Shown: piece by piece, positions 1-5,535 of the stretch
How positions within the stretch are numbered: position 1 is the first letter of the stretch
Layout of the letters: every line of letters begins with the position of its first letter
Assembly (NCBI GenBank): GCA_027621335.1
Contig: JAQCAN010000166.1
Span: 1 to 5,856, forward strand
Source of the DNA: Bacteroidota bacterium
GTDB taxonomy: Bacteria; Bacteroidota; Bacteroidia; Flavobacteriales_D; JABDKJ01
DNA length: 5,856 nt
Direction of reading: 5' to 3'
Notes under the pieces: generated by a model
Seen by the model: only the letters and a program-made list of their open reading frames with translations
The model's database searches: none
Told to the model about the DNA's origin: nothing
Translations under genes and position numbers: made by a program

Positions 1-819
1 AATATCTTCGATGTCAAGAAAGAACGAGTGACTAAATACTTGGCCAATAGCCAAAGGAAATACGACCTCACTTCGGGTATCTTTCTCAAACGCTCTCTGC
101 ATAAGCTGTCCACTTATTTGACTGTGGAGACCTTGAGAGCTTTGGTACAGGCTGGAGGACTTGGATTATCACGGAGTCTTCATGACCTGAATGAGAATCA
201 TTTCAAAGATGCGAGGATTGTCCAGCTGTTCGATCGGTATGCGACCTATAACGGATCGGATCCTTATCGCACGCCAGGCATCATGTCCATGATTCCCCAT
301 CTGGAACAACATTATGGCACCTTCTTCCCTAAAGGCGGCATGTATAGCATCACTCAAGCCTTGTTCGACTTGGCCAAAGATCTTGGCGTACAGTTCCAGT
401 TCGGCAAAAAGGTGGATCGGATCGTTGTGGAACGTGGTGAGGCCATTGGCGTTCAGGTGAAGGACGAGGTCATGGAGGCCAATGTGGTGGTGAGCAACAT
501 GGATATCGTCCCAACGTATCGCAAGCTCCTTCCCGAGCAGGAAGCTCCAGAGCGTACCTTGAGGCAGGAGCGTTCCAGCTCTGCGCTCATCTTCTACTGG
601 GGAATACAGGCCGAATTCCCAGAGCTGGATCTGCACAATATCTTCTTCGCCAAAGACTACAAATCAGAGTTCGAGAGCATCTTCCATGAACATAGCATCT
701 CCAAGGATCCGACCATCTACATCAACATCAGCAGCAAGGATGAGCCATCGGATGCACCAGAAGGACAAGAGAATTGGTTTGTCATGGTCAATGCGCCCGG
801 TGATGACGGTCAGGATTGA
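1..819 (+). CDS. crtD: CrtD-type 1-hydroxycarotenoid 3,4-desaturase, central part (5' partial, ends at premature TGA)
   Basis: The frame is open from base 1, so the GTG at position 28 is an internal codon and not a start. The enzyme is an FAD-dependent membrane-associated desaturase that introduces the 3',4' double bond into 1'-hydroxylated psi-end carotenoids. The call rests on the segment RYATYNGSDPY (residues 79-89 of the visible part), which is typical of CrtD rather than phytoene desaturase CrtI, followed by TPGI..IPHLE and FFPKGGM (108-114) with the IT..L..LA helix. The product would end at residue 272 of the visible part, just after GDDGQD, and would lack the C-terminal FAD-binding segment, so it should be inactive alone. 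It heads the operon with cruF. A CrtI paralogue is the main alternative, but the hydratase next door favours CrtD. Confidence 0.85.
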   Translation, partial: NIFDVKKERVTKYLANSQRKYDLTSGIFLKRSLHKLSTYLTVETLRALVQAGGLGLSRSLHDLNENHFKDARIVQLFDRYATYNGSDPYRTPGIMSMIPHLEQHYGTFFPKGGMYSITQALFDLAKDLGVQFQFGKKVDRIVVERGEAIGVQVKDEVMEANVVVSNMDIVPTYRKLLPEQEAPERTLRQERSSSALIFYWGIQAEFPELDLHNIFFAKDYKSEFESIFHEHSISKDPTIYINISSKDEPSDAPEGQENWFVMVNAPGDDGQD

Positions 820-825
820 GACCTC

Positions 826-1143
826 TTGATCGACCAGACGAGGGAACACATCCTCCAGAAACTCGAACGGCTCTTAGGGAAGGATATCCGTTCGCTCATC
901 CGCATGGAGCACATTTTGGATCCAAGGGGAATAGAACGGAACACTTCCTCCTTTAAAGGTTCGCTCTATGGTGCAGCGAGCAATGATACCCTTGCGGCTT
1001 TCCTCAGGCATCCCAATTTCTCCAGAAAGATCAAATCGCTGTATTTCTGTGGAGGCAGTGTCCATCCAGGGGGAGGTATTCCGCTCTGCCTTCTATCTGG
1101 CAGGATCGTGGCCGAACTCATCGCTAAGGACCTGAGCTCATGA
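826..1143 (+). CDS. crtD: CrtD C-terminal part, downstream of the premature TGA
   Basis: This is the same reading frame as the upstream crtD part. The coordinates start at the TTG at 826-828, the first possible start after the stop, but no ribosome-binding site is visible, so independent translation is doubtful. It encodes a helix (IDQTREHILQKLE), the stretch SFKGSLYGAASN, and the conserved C-terminal FAD-contacting motif LYFCGGSVHPGGGIPLCLLS (bases 1039-1098), a hallmark of bacterial carotenoid desaturases. The motif is intact, which argues that the gene was functional until very recently. The end overlaps the cruF start as ATGA, so ribosomes that stop at 819 would no longer arrive to couple cruF translation, a possible polar effect. 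Confidence 0.7.
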   Translation: MIDQTREHILQKLERLLGKDIRSLIRMEHILDPRGIERNTSSFKGSLYGAASNDTLAAFLRHPNFSRKIKSLYFCGGSVHPGGGIPLCLLSGRIVAELIAKDLSS

Positions 1144-1775
1144 CGATGACCATGGAACTCCGCACTCGATTGGCCTTAGTCCTGTTATGGTCCTTCACCA
1201 TCTCAGGTTGCATAGGCTTTCTGAGTCCAGCCTACACGTGGTTCGTCTCTCTGACCCCTTTGAATCTGGCACTTTATATCCTAGTGATTCTATTGACCTT
1301 AGAAGATATAAGCAAACGCTTTTTCATGGCAATTGCCATTCCCTTTGCAATGGGTATGCTCTCTGAAATGCTAGGGGTCAATTATGGTTTGATCTTCGGG
1401 GAGTACAGCTATGGCGAGAATATGGGTTGGAAGGTGCTTGGCGTGCCTTGGATGATCGGTGTGAATTGGGCTGTCCTGACCTATTGCACTGCAGTAGTGG
1501 CCAAACGCCTCACCTCATCTCACCTAGGCTCTGTAGTGATCTCTTCCTTGCTCATGGTAGCCATCGACCTTCTGATGGAAGTCTCTGCTCCTCGTTTTGA
1601 TTATTGGGAGTTCGAAGGGGGCATCGCTCCATTGCAGAATTACTTCGGTTGGTTCGGAGTTGCCTTTGTCGCCCAGTACCTGTTCCAGTCGGTCTACAGG
1701 CTTGAACAGAATGTAGCGGCCTATCATATCCTAGCAGGCATCATCCTGTTCTTCAGTATATTCCTGCTTTTCTGA
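1140..1775 (+). CDS. cruF: Carotenoid 1,2-hydratase CruF (DUF422 family)
   Basis: This 211-residue, very hydrophobic protein with about six or seven membrane spans (roughly residues 11-28, 41-56, 62-80, 101-121, 130-148, 166-185 and 193-211) is an integral membrane enzyme. Family members add water across the C-1',2' double bond of the psi end of gamma-carotene or lycopene, giving a tertiary 1'-hydroxyl. Family motifs are visible: SEMLGVNYGLIFGEYSYG (75-92), GVPWMIGVNW (101-110), the acidic stretch AIDLLMEVSAP (141-151) and PLQNYFGWF (164-172). The ATG at 1140 overlaps the crtD stop as ATGA, so translation is probably coupled. In-frame ATGs at 1146 and 1152 are alternative starts. CrtD acts on the CruF product, so the two adjacent genes catalyse consecutive steps. 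Confidence 0.88.
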   Translation: MTMTMELRTRLALVLLWSFTISGCIGFLSPAYTWFVSLTPLNLALYILVILLTLEDISKRFFMAIAIPFAMGMLSEMLGVNYGLIFGEYSYGENMGWKVLGVPWMIGVNWAVLTYCTAVVAKRLTSSHLGSVVISSLLMVAIDLLMEVSAPRFDYWEFEGGIAPLQNYFGWFGVAFVAQYLFQSVYRLEQNVAAYHILAGIILFFSIFLLF

Positions 1776-1783
1776 TCATCCAT

Positions 1784-2716
1784 ATGGACACCCTTGACCA
1801 CTGTATCCTCTGCGGCAGCCAGCAATTCGAACTTGAAGTAGAGTCTGAGGTACAGATGGCCGCCAGATCAGATAAGTTCCGATTCATGCGCTGTAAGGAA
1901 TGTGCCTTGGTCTTTCTCAATCCGCGGGTGACGACATCTGAGCTAGGCAAGTATTACTCAGCCTCCTATCTCCCCTATCGCGGAGCCGAGGCATGGGGAA
2001 AATATGCTGCACGAGTGAGCAAGGATCAGCAGTCATTGGATGAACGAAGGATGAACCACATATCAAGGTTTCAAAACCTTCAGTCTGAGAGCACCCTACT
2101 TGATCTAGGGTGTGGTAAACCAAGTTTCTTACAGATGGCGTATGAGCGATACGCTTGCCATTGCACAGGTGTAGACTTCAGCGATGAGGGATGGAAAGAC
2201 CATAGGGAGCGCTACCAGCATTTAGACCTGCGCATCGGTGAGGCAGACAGCCTTTCTGAAGATCTCCATCCAGACCTGATCAGCATGTGGCATTACTTGG
2301 AGCATGACTACCATCCTGATCGAACCCTTGCGCACTTGCGAAAAATTGCGGGCCAAAGCACCAAGATGGTTATCGAGGTGCCCAACCATGAATCGGATAG
2401 CCGCAAACGATACAAGGACCAATGGGCAGGCTATCACACTCCCAGGCACACCTTCCTTTTCAGTCCTGAGACCATTACCCGCCTTTTGGAACAGCAGGGC
2501 TGGAAGGTCTTGGACATCGACCTTAAGGGAACCTTGGACCCTTACAATCTTTATTGGATGAGTGATGCGGAACAACGGAACATCGACTGGTCCGGGAGCA
2601 TGGAACCCGAGTTCTGGCGGTATGTGAGGGGCATGTTGGCTTTTCGGTTGAAACAGTGGACCTCCCCAAAGACTACCCCTTGGGGCATCATGACCATCAT
2701 GGCGGAACCCGCTTGA
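1784..2716 (+). CDS. Class I SAM-dependent methyltransferase with N-terminal Cys4 zinc-ribbon-like segment
   Basis: The 310-residue product begins with C7-x2-C10 and C37-x2-C40, spaced like a zinc ribbon, followed by FLNPR. The Rossmann-like methyltransferase fold starts at motif I, LLDLGCG (105-111), with VDFS (130-133) as the acidic ribose-binding strand, LISMWHYLEHDYHP (165-178) as the motif IV region, and PRHTFLFSPETI further on, a pattern common in Methyltransf_23-type enzymes. Motif I reads GCGKPSF, with Pro where the third Gly of GxGxG is usual. The start lies 8 bp after the cruF stop, so it belongs to the same operon. The substrate is unknown. Context suggests a hydroxyl on a carotenoid end group or an attached sugar, but there is no sequence evidence for that and the protein does not look like CrtF. 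Confidence 0.8.
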   Translation: MDTLDHCILCGSQQFELEVESEVQMAARSDKFRFMRCKECALVFLNPRVTTSELGKYYSASYLPYRGAEAWGKYAARVSKDQQSLDERRMNHISRFQNLQSESTLLDLGCGKPSFLQMAYERYACHCTGVDFSDEGWKDHRERYQHLDLRIGEADSLSEDLHPDLISMWHYLEHDYHPDRTLAHLRKIAGQSTKMVIEVPNHESDSRKRYKDQWAGYHTPRHTFLFSPETITRLLEQQGWKVLDIDLKGTLDPYNLYWMSDAEQRNIDWSGSMEPEFWRYVRGMLAFRLKQWTSPKTTPWGIMTIMAEPA

Positions 2717-2719
2717 TCA
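2714..2719. other. Abutting convergent stop codons in TGATCA
   Basis: The methyltransferase stop TGA occupies 2714-2716 and the crtA stop, read as TCA on the plus strand, occupies 2717-2719. The two convergent genes therefore end back to back inside a six-base palindrome with no intergenic space. No hairpin-plus-T-run terminator can fit between them, so each transcript must run into the opposing gene. Confidence 0.95.
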
Positions 2720-3445
2720 GCGCTTCCTTGCCAGGGCGGGAACGAGTGCACCACCACCCCAATCCCCTTCAATGGCATAGGGACTGAAACGGGAGAACAT
2801 CTCCTCACTGTACCAATCCAATTCACGTGTCATCTGTATGGCCTTCTTATGTTCTGCACTTTGGTAGGCATAGGCCATCATGTCGGTTTCGGTTTCCCAG
2901 ATACTGAAGGTCGCCATGTTCTTGAAAGGCACCTCTCCCACACCTTTGGTGAAAAGCAGTCCTGTGGCCCCCTCTATTGGCCTCTGCGCAGTGGGCACAT
3001 AGGACCAGAAAGTGATAAGCTTGGAGGTACGGATGACGGCCCTTGTCAACACCGCGGTGTAAAGTGATTCAATCTGTAGACCTTCAGGTTTGATGAAAGG
3101 CGACTGTCCTGACCATGTCCCATGGGCTTTGGTGGAGATCATAAAGACTGTGCAGCGCTCTTCAGTTCGTTCGTTATAGCGCTCCATCAGCTTGGAGTGG
3201 TCAAAGAATGCCAGTGCTTCCTCTTCACCGGTCCAAGATTGGATGAGCGCATAGGTCGACCAATCAGGCCATGGATTGAAACCTAGACCCTTACCACTTC
3301 CCATCAAGCGATAGAAGGTTTGTCCCTTTACCTTAGTGAGATGTTGGTGCGCGAACTGCATCATGCCGAAGGCCCAAAGCTTCGCACTCAAATCCGCATA
3401 ACGGAAAAAGGTCAACGTGGTGATGGGTCGCGTCATAGCGTTCAT
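2717..3445 (-). CDS. crtA: CrtA-like carotenoid monooxygenase (spheroidene monooxygenase family, probable 2'-oxygenase)
   Basis: The 242 residues match the length of the CrtA family, which are heme-dependent oxygenases acting at C-2 of acyclic carotenoid ends. Visible family features are FFRYAD (13-18), FAHQHLTKVKG (31-41), the signature YRLMGSGKGLGFNPWPDW (45-62), TWSGQSPF (110-117), FKNMATFSIWE (174-184), a TREL-W-SEEMFSRFSPY helix (206-223) and the C-terminal WGGGAL. Spheroidene monooxygenase of phototrophs makes a 2-ketone. From memory, a CrtA relative in Flavobacterium P99-3 was reported to act as a 2'-hydroxylase in myxol synthesis, which fits this cruF/crtD setting better. The gene lies 62 bp downstream of the LysR gene on the same strand and may be cotranscribed with it. 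An alternative start is the ATG at 3436. Confidence 0.87.
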   Translation of the reverse strand: MNAMTRPITTLTFFRYADLSAKLWAFGMMQFAHQHLTKVKGQTFYRLMGSGKGLGFNPWPDWSTYALIQSWTGEEEALAFFDHSKLMERYNERTEERCTVFMISTKAHGTWSGQSPFIKPEGLQIESLYTAVLTRAVIRTSKLITFWSYVPTAQRPIEGATGLLFTKGVGEVPFKNMATFSIWETETDMMAYAYQSAEHKKAIQMTRELDWYSEEMFSRFSPYAIEGDWGGGALVPALARKR

Positions 3446-3507
3446 AGGACAGAAGAACAGATCAAAAGGTCAACTCAGCACTTAAGGAATCTAAAGGCTC
3501 CTCTACA

Positions 3508-4431
3508 TCAGTATTTATCGTACCAATTGAAATTCCGCTTCATGATGTCTTTCTTGTTCTCTTCCAAAAAAGCGAGATAGGCCTTGGCGATGAGCGATAG
3601 CTTCTTATCCTTCAACCAGATGATGTTCCAATGTGTGATGATGGGCAAGTCCTTCATAGGGACGATCTCCAACTCATTATTGGTCAATTCATTCTTCAGT
3701 CCGATCAAAGGCATCAAGGAATAGCCTAATCCTGCCAGAACTGCTTGTTTTACCGCCTCATTGGAGGAAAGTAAAATCGTTTTGTTCAAAGGCACCTTGT
3801 GGCTAGATATGTAGCTCTCCATAGCAGTGCGAGTGGCCGACCCCTTTTCCCTGTATAGGAATTGGATGTCCTCCATGGCCTTAGGCTTCATCGGTTTGGC
3901 GAGGGTCTCACCCTCATTCTTACGGATCATATAGAGTTTGTTCTGCATTAGCTCTATGCGCTCTATATTCATGTCTGTTGGAAGGACAGAAACCAAGGCG
4001 AAGTCCACATCGTTCTGCTCTAGGTGCTTGAGGACGGTGGATTTATTGGTCACGTCCATGTTGAGCTGGACCCCATTGTACCTTTTTGCGAAATCCGTCA
4101 AAAAGTATGGCATGACATACTTACCTGTGGATGCGGAGGCAAACTTCAGACTTCCTACCAAGAGTCCCTTATGGGAGAGTGTTTTGTTCTTGATGTCTTC
4201 CACCTCATCCAGGATACGTTGCACCGAATCGGCCAATTCATGTCCGAATTCGGTGACAAAAAGCTTTCTCCCAATAACTTCGACCAATGGGATATCGAAT
4301 TGACCTTGAAGGTTCTTAAGTTGGATGGAGACGGCAGGTTGGGTCAGATGTAGGGCTTCGGCTGCCTTGGTGATGCTCTCGAATTCTACGACTTTCAGGA
4401 AGATACGGAGCTGATTGAGTGTATAGTCCAT
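3508..4431 (-). CDS. LysR-type transcriptional regulator
   Basis: This 307-residue cytoplasmic DNA-binding protein has an N-terminal winged helix-turn-helix (residues 1-65), with the recognition region SITKAAEALHLTQPAVSIQLKNL (19-41), near the LysR consensus. A linker helix (66-88) follows, then a periplasmic-binding-protein-like effector domain starting near GSLKFASASTGKYVMPYF (93-110) and running to the C terminus. The effector domain start resembles the CbbR/CysB-like branch, but the ligand cannot be read from sequence. It is transcribed away from the 98-residue gene and towards crtA 62 bp downstream. A dyad just upstream of its ATG, overlapping the predicted promoter, suggests negative autoregulation. 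Control of crtA or of the carotenoid operon is an inference from position only. Confidence 0.92.
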   Translation of the reverse strand: MDYTLNQLRIFLKVVEFESITKAAEALHLTQPAVSIQLKNLQGQFDIPLVEVIGRKLFVTEFGHELADSVQRILDEVEDIKNKTLSHKGLLVGSLKFASASTGKYVMPYFLTDFAKRYNGVQLNMDVTNKSTVLKHLEQNDVDFALVSVLPTDMNIERIELMQNKLYMIRKNEGETLAKPMKPKAMEDIQFLYREKGSATRTAMESYISSHKVPLNKTILLSSNEAVKQAVLAGLGYSLMPLIGLKNELTNNELEIVPMKDLPIITHWNIIWLKDKKLSLIAKAYLAFLEENKKDIMKRNFNWYDKY

Positions 4432-4435
4432 AAGC

Positions 4436-4454
4436 TAGTGTTATATTAGTGTTA
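4436..4454. repeat. Direct repeat TAGTGTTA, two copies 11 bp apart
   Basis: TAGTGTTA occurs at 4436-4443 and again at 4447-4454, an 11-bp period close to one helical turn. The second copy runs into the left arm of the TTAATG dyad. Copies on one DNA face next to a LysR-type box would fit a second dimer half-site, but chance cannot be excluded in this AT-rich stretch. Confidence 0.4.
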
Positions 4455-4465
4455 ATGAGCATTAA
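4452..4465. promoter_or_regulatory. Candidate LysR-type operator (TTAATG-AG-CATTAA dyad)
   Basis: A perfect inverted repeat with 6-bp arms and a 2-bp centre contains the T-N11-A spacing typical of LysR-family boxes (T4452 to A4464, and T4453 to A4465). It overlaps a second perfect palindrome, GCATTAATGC, at 4459-4468. It lies 21 bp upstream of the lysR ATG, at or just after the expected lysR transcription start, a placement that suits autorepression. No binding data exist here. Confidence 0.5.
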
Positions 4466-4467
4466 TG

Positions 4468-4475
4468 CAAATATA
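4468..4475 (-). promoter_or_regulatory. Bacteroidetes-type -7 element for lysR (TATATTTG)
   Basis: Read on the minus strand, the sequence TATATTTG matches the Bacteroidetes sigma-ABfr -7 consensus TAnnTTTG at every fixed position. It lies 36 bp upstream of the lysR ATG. No clear -33 TTTG element is seen at the expected distance, so the promoter may be weak or activator-dependent. The neighbouring dyad at 4452-4465 would overlap the start point. Confidence 0.5.
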
Positions 4476-4489
4476 TACACTTCCTCCCT

Positions 4490-4497
4490 CATCTTTG
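4490..4497 (+). promoter_or_regulatory. Possible -7 element for the 98-residue gene (CATCTTTG)
   Basis: CATCTTTG differs from the TAnnTTTG consensus at one fixed base and lies 23 bp upstream of the ATG at 4521, leaving a short untranslated leader. A convincing -33 element is not visible. This is a weak call based on position. Confidence 0.25.
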
Positions 4498-4520
4498 CAG
4501 TGAAACACTGAATCATAATC

Positions 4521-4817
4521 ATGCAAGACCGCGAATTGAAACTGATCGATAACACTTACAAAGCCAGTGAGGCGAAAGAGGTGCTTTGCTCTTTGATCAA
4601 TGAGAAGATCAGATTCCTGAACCTTCAAATCGCCAGCCGTTCAGAGCGCTTTGGCGAAGATACTTCCTATCTGAAACAACGTATCGAGCAACTCACAACA
4701 GAGAAGCAGGACATCATCGATTTCATGGACACCTTGGACGCTGAAGGCCAAATGGTGAAGGTGGATGCCACTGCAGCTATCCAGGTGCTTACCCTGGACA
4801 TTGAGACTCACTCTTAG
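4521..4817 (+). CDS. Small conserved-looking protein of unknown function, divergent from lysR
   Basis: The 98-residue soluble protein has no signal peptide or membrane span. A helical first part (ASEAKEVLCSLINEKIRFLN, about residues 14-33) leads to a short SERFGEDT turn (42-49), then a charged helix (LKQRIEQLTTEKQDIIDFMDTL, 51-72) with coiled-coil-like character, and a terminal strand-like segment (AIQVLTLDIE). The KEVL..LI..KI.F...RFG pattern resembles short proteins I have seen in other Bacteroidetes, but I cannot name a family or function. No Shine-Dalgarno is visible, and the ATG at 4521 follows a TAATC leader. It shares an 89-bp control region with lysR and could be under its control. 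Confidence 0.65.
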   Translation: MQDRELKLIDNTYKASEAKEVLCSLINEKIRFLNLQIASRSERFGEDTSYLKQRIEQLTTEKQDIIDFMDTLDAEGQMVKVDATAAIQVLTLDIETHS

Positions 4818-4925
4818 GCGGAATCCATTCCTACATGAGGATATTTTCCGGACTTGTCGCTACGTGTAGTGGACGGTAATTCGTCTTAACTCATTCCTAC
4901 CGATAGCCCTTGGTCTTCTTCGTTT

Positions 4926-5054
4926 TCAGTCCTCCAGCTGGAACTCAATGGTGGAGACCACACGGACCACTTTCACCTCAGGAGTGTTCTCATCGCAATC
5001 ACAGGCGGCAAGACCACAGAAAAGCGATATAATAACAAATAGGTTGCGTGTCAT
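4926..5054 (-). CDS. Very small predicted lipoprotein (42 residues)
   Basis: The product starts MTRNLF, continues with a hydrophobic stretch and reaches the lipobox LAAC, with the acylated Cys at residue 18. The mature part is 25 residues: C-D-C-D-E-N-T-P followed by a short strand-like segment, V-K-V-V-R-V-V-S-T, and a stop after QLED. The charged N terminus, hydrophobic core and lipobox make a convincing signal peptide II, which supports a real gene despite its size. No Shine-Dalgarno is seen upstream. It is the last of a run of small minus-strand genes and converges on the 98-residue gene. Function unknown. It may be a remnant of a longer lipoprotein. Confidence 0.55.
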   Translation of the reverse strand: MTRNLFVIISLFCGLAACDCDENTPEVKVVRVVSTIEFQLED

Positions 5055-5150
5055 GGTATGCAGATTCTATGACCAAACTCAAATAGGTTCAACAAAGGAT
5101 CCTCTCATGAAGAATTGCACTCCATGACGGACAACCAAGTCATCACACTC

Positions 5151-5300
5151 TCATTCTCCCTCAGCTTCTCCTTCTTCCTGCTTGTCCTTGAGTTTCTCCT
5201 TTTTCATCGCGATGTAGCGGCTTACCAATCGACCTCCCAATCGAGCAAAGAGAAGAATGGCGATGACCATTACGATATCCATACCATCCATAGTTCTCAT
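5151..5300 (-). CDS. Small single-span membrane protein (49 residues)
   Basis: A short N-terminal segment (MRTMDGMD) is followed by a hydrophobic helix at about residues 8-19 (DIVMVIAILLFA), a glycine-containing LGGRL junction with Arg at 20, 24 and 28, and a highly charged Lys/Glu tail (KKEKLKDKQEEGEAEGE). The charge pattern predicts a cytoplasmic C terminus. The frame is closed by tandem stops TAG TAA immediately before the ATG at 5300, so the start is that ATG or the internal ones at 5291 and 5282. Function is unknown. It lies 73 bp after the tail-anchored protein gene and 96 bp before the lipoprotein gene, all on one strand. The opposite-strand frame here is low-complexity Ser/Phe/Leu and looks like its shadow. 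Confidence 0.5.
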   Translation of the reverse strand: MRTMDGMDIVMVIAILLFARLGGRLVSRYIAMKKEKLKDKQEEGEAEGE

Positions 5301-5373
5301 TTACTAATTATGAGCATTTAAAACTTGATCTTGGGCCGATAATCCATCATATTGCGCCTGTTTGAGAGGTCAA

Positions 5374-5535
5374 TCAAAGAATGATAAGAAGGATGATAAT
5401 GATAACTAGAGCAGTCGTGGAAATATAGATGCCACCATTACCAAGGGCCTTCATCTCCTTTTGGATATACCGCATCTCCTGTTTTGCCTCTTTACGCTCT
5501 GCACGTTCCAAGGACTTAAGATCCATCGATTGCAT
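5374..5535 (-). CDS. Small tail-anchored membrane protein; C-terminal half of a split small-protein gene
   Basis: The 53 residues comprise a strongly charged amphipathic helix (MDLKSLERAERKEAKQEMR, about 4-22, continuing through IQKEMKAL), a GNGGIYIS turn (32-39) and an all-aliphatic membrane segment (ALVIIIILLIIL, 42-53) ending at the C terminus. This ERK...KQEMR...GGIYIS-TM pattern resembles the C-terminal half of small Bacteroidetes proteins that normally begin with a signal peptide. The ATG at 5535 follows directly on a TAA that ends the signal-peptide frame, with no base between and no frame change. It may be translated by reinitiation, or the TAA may be a nonsense mutation or sequence error. 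Function unknown. Confidence 0.55.
   Translation of the reverse strand: MQSMDLKSLERAERKEAKQEMRYIQKEMKALGNGGIYISTTALVIIIILLIIL

Larger units (their letters stand above)
1..1143 (+). pseudogene. crtD: Whole crtD locus, interrupted by an in-frame TGA and cut by the window start
   Basis: One frame runs from base 1 to the TGA at 1141-1143 and is broken only by the TGA at 817-819. Read through, it gives 380 positions. The CrtI/CrtD flavoprotein desaturase family usually has about 490 residues, so roughly 110 residues, including the N-terminal FAD-binding Rossmann motif, lie upstream of the window. The residues around the break read GQD-stop-DLLI, where family members typically have Gln-Asp/Asn-Trp followed by an acidic helix. 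A single TGG to TGA change explains the break. There is no frameshift and both halves keep family motifs. The break is therefore a recent mutation, a base-call error or a recoded codon, not long decay. Confidence 0.75.

Noticed and set aside
169..636. 155-codon minus-strand open frame inside crtD
   Set aside because: It is antisense to a clearly conserved CrtD coding stretch, has His-rich low-coherence composition and no recognisable domain.
817..819. TGA read as Trp through an alternative genetic code
   Set aside because: cruF, the methyltransferase, crtA and lysR all end in TGA exactly at expected family C termini, so TGA acts as stop here. Local readthrough remains possible.
2222..2575. 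117-codon minus-strand and 85-codon plus-strand frames within the methyltransferase
   Set aside because: Both overlap conserved methyltransferase motifs and show no domain of their own.
3938..4353. Two overlapping plus-strand frames of 121 and 109 codons antisense to lysR
   Set aside because: They lie opposite the HTH and effector domains of an intact LysR protein and have shadow-like composition.
4826..4900. Direct repeat CATTCCTAC at 4826-4834 and 4892-4900
   Set aside because: Two 9-bp copies 66 bp apart between convergent genes, with no dyad or mobile-element context. Likely chance.
4818..4925. Intergenic gap between the 98-residue gene and the lipoprotein gene, examined for a terminator
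   Set aside because: No stable hairpin followed by a T-run on either strand.
5115..5321. 68-codon plus-strand open frame rich in Ser, Phe and Leu
   Set aside because: It is the shadow of the charged tail of the 49-residue minus-strand protein. Its C-terminal half is incoherent and rich in His and Ser.
5318..5350. Ten-codon frame MMDYRPKIKF upstream of the 49-residue gene
   Set aside because: Too short to support, with no ribosome-binding site. A leader peptide cannot be distinguished from chance.
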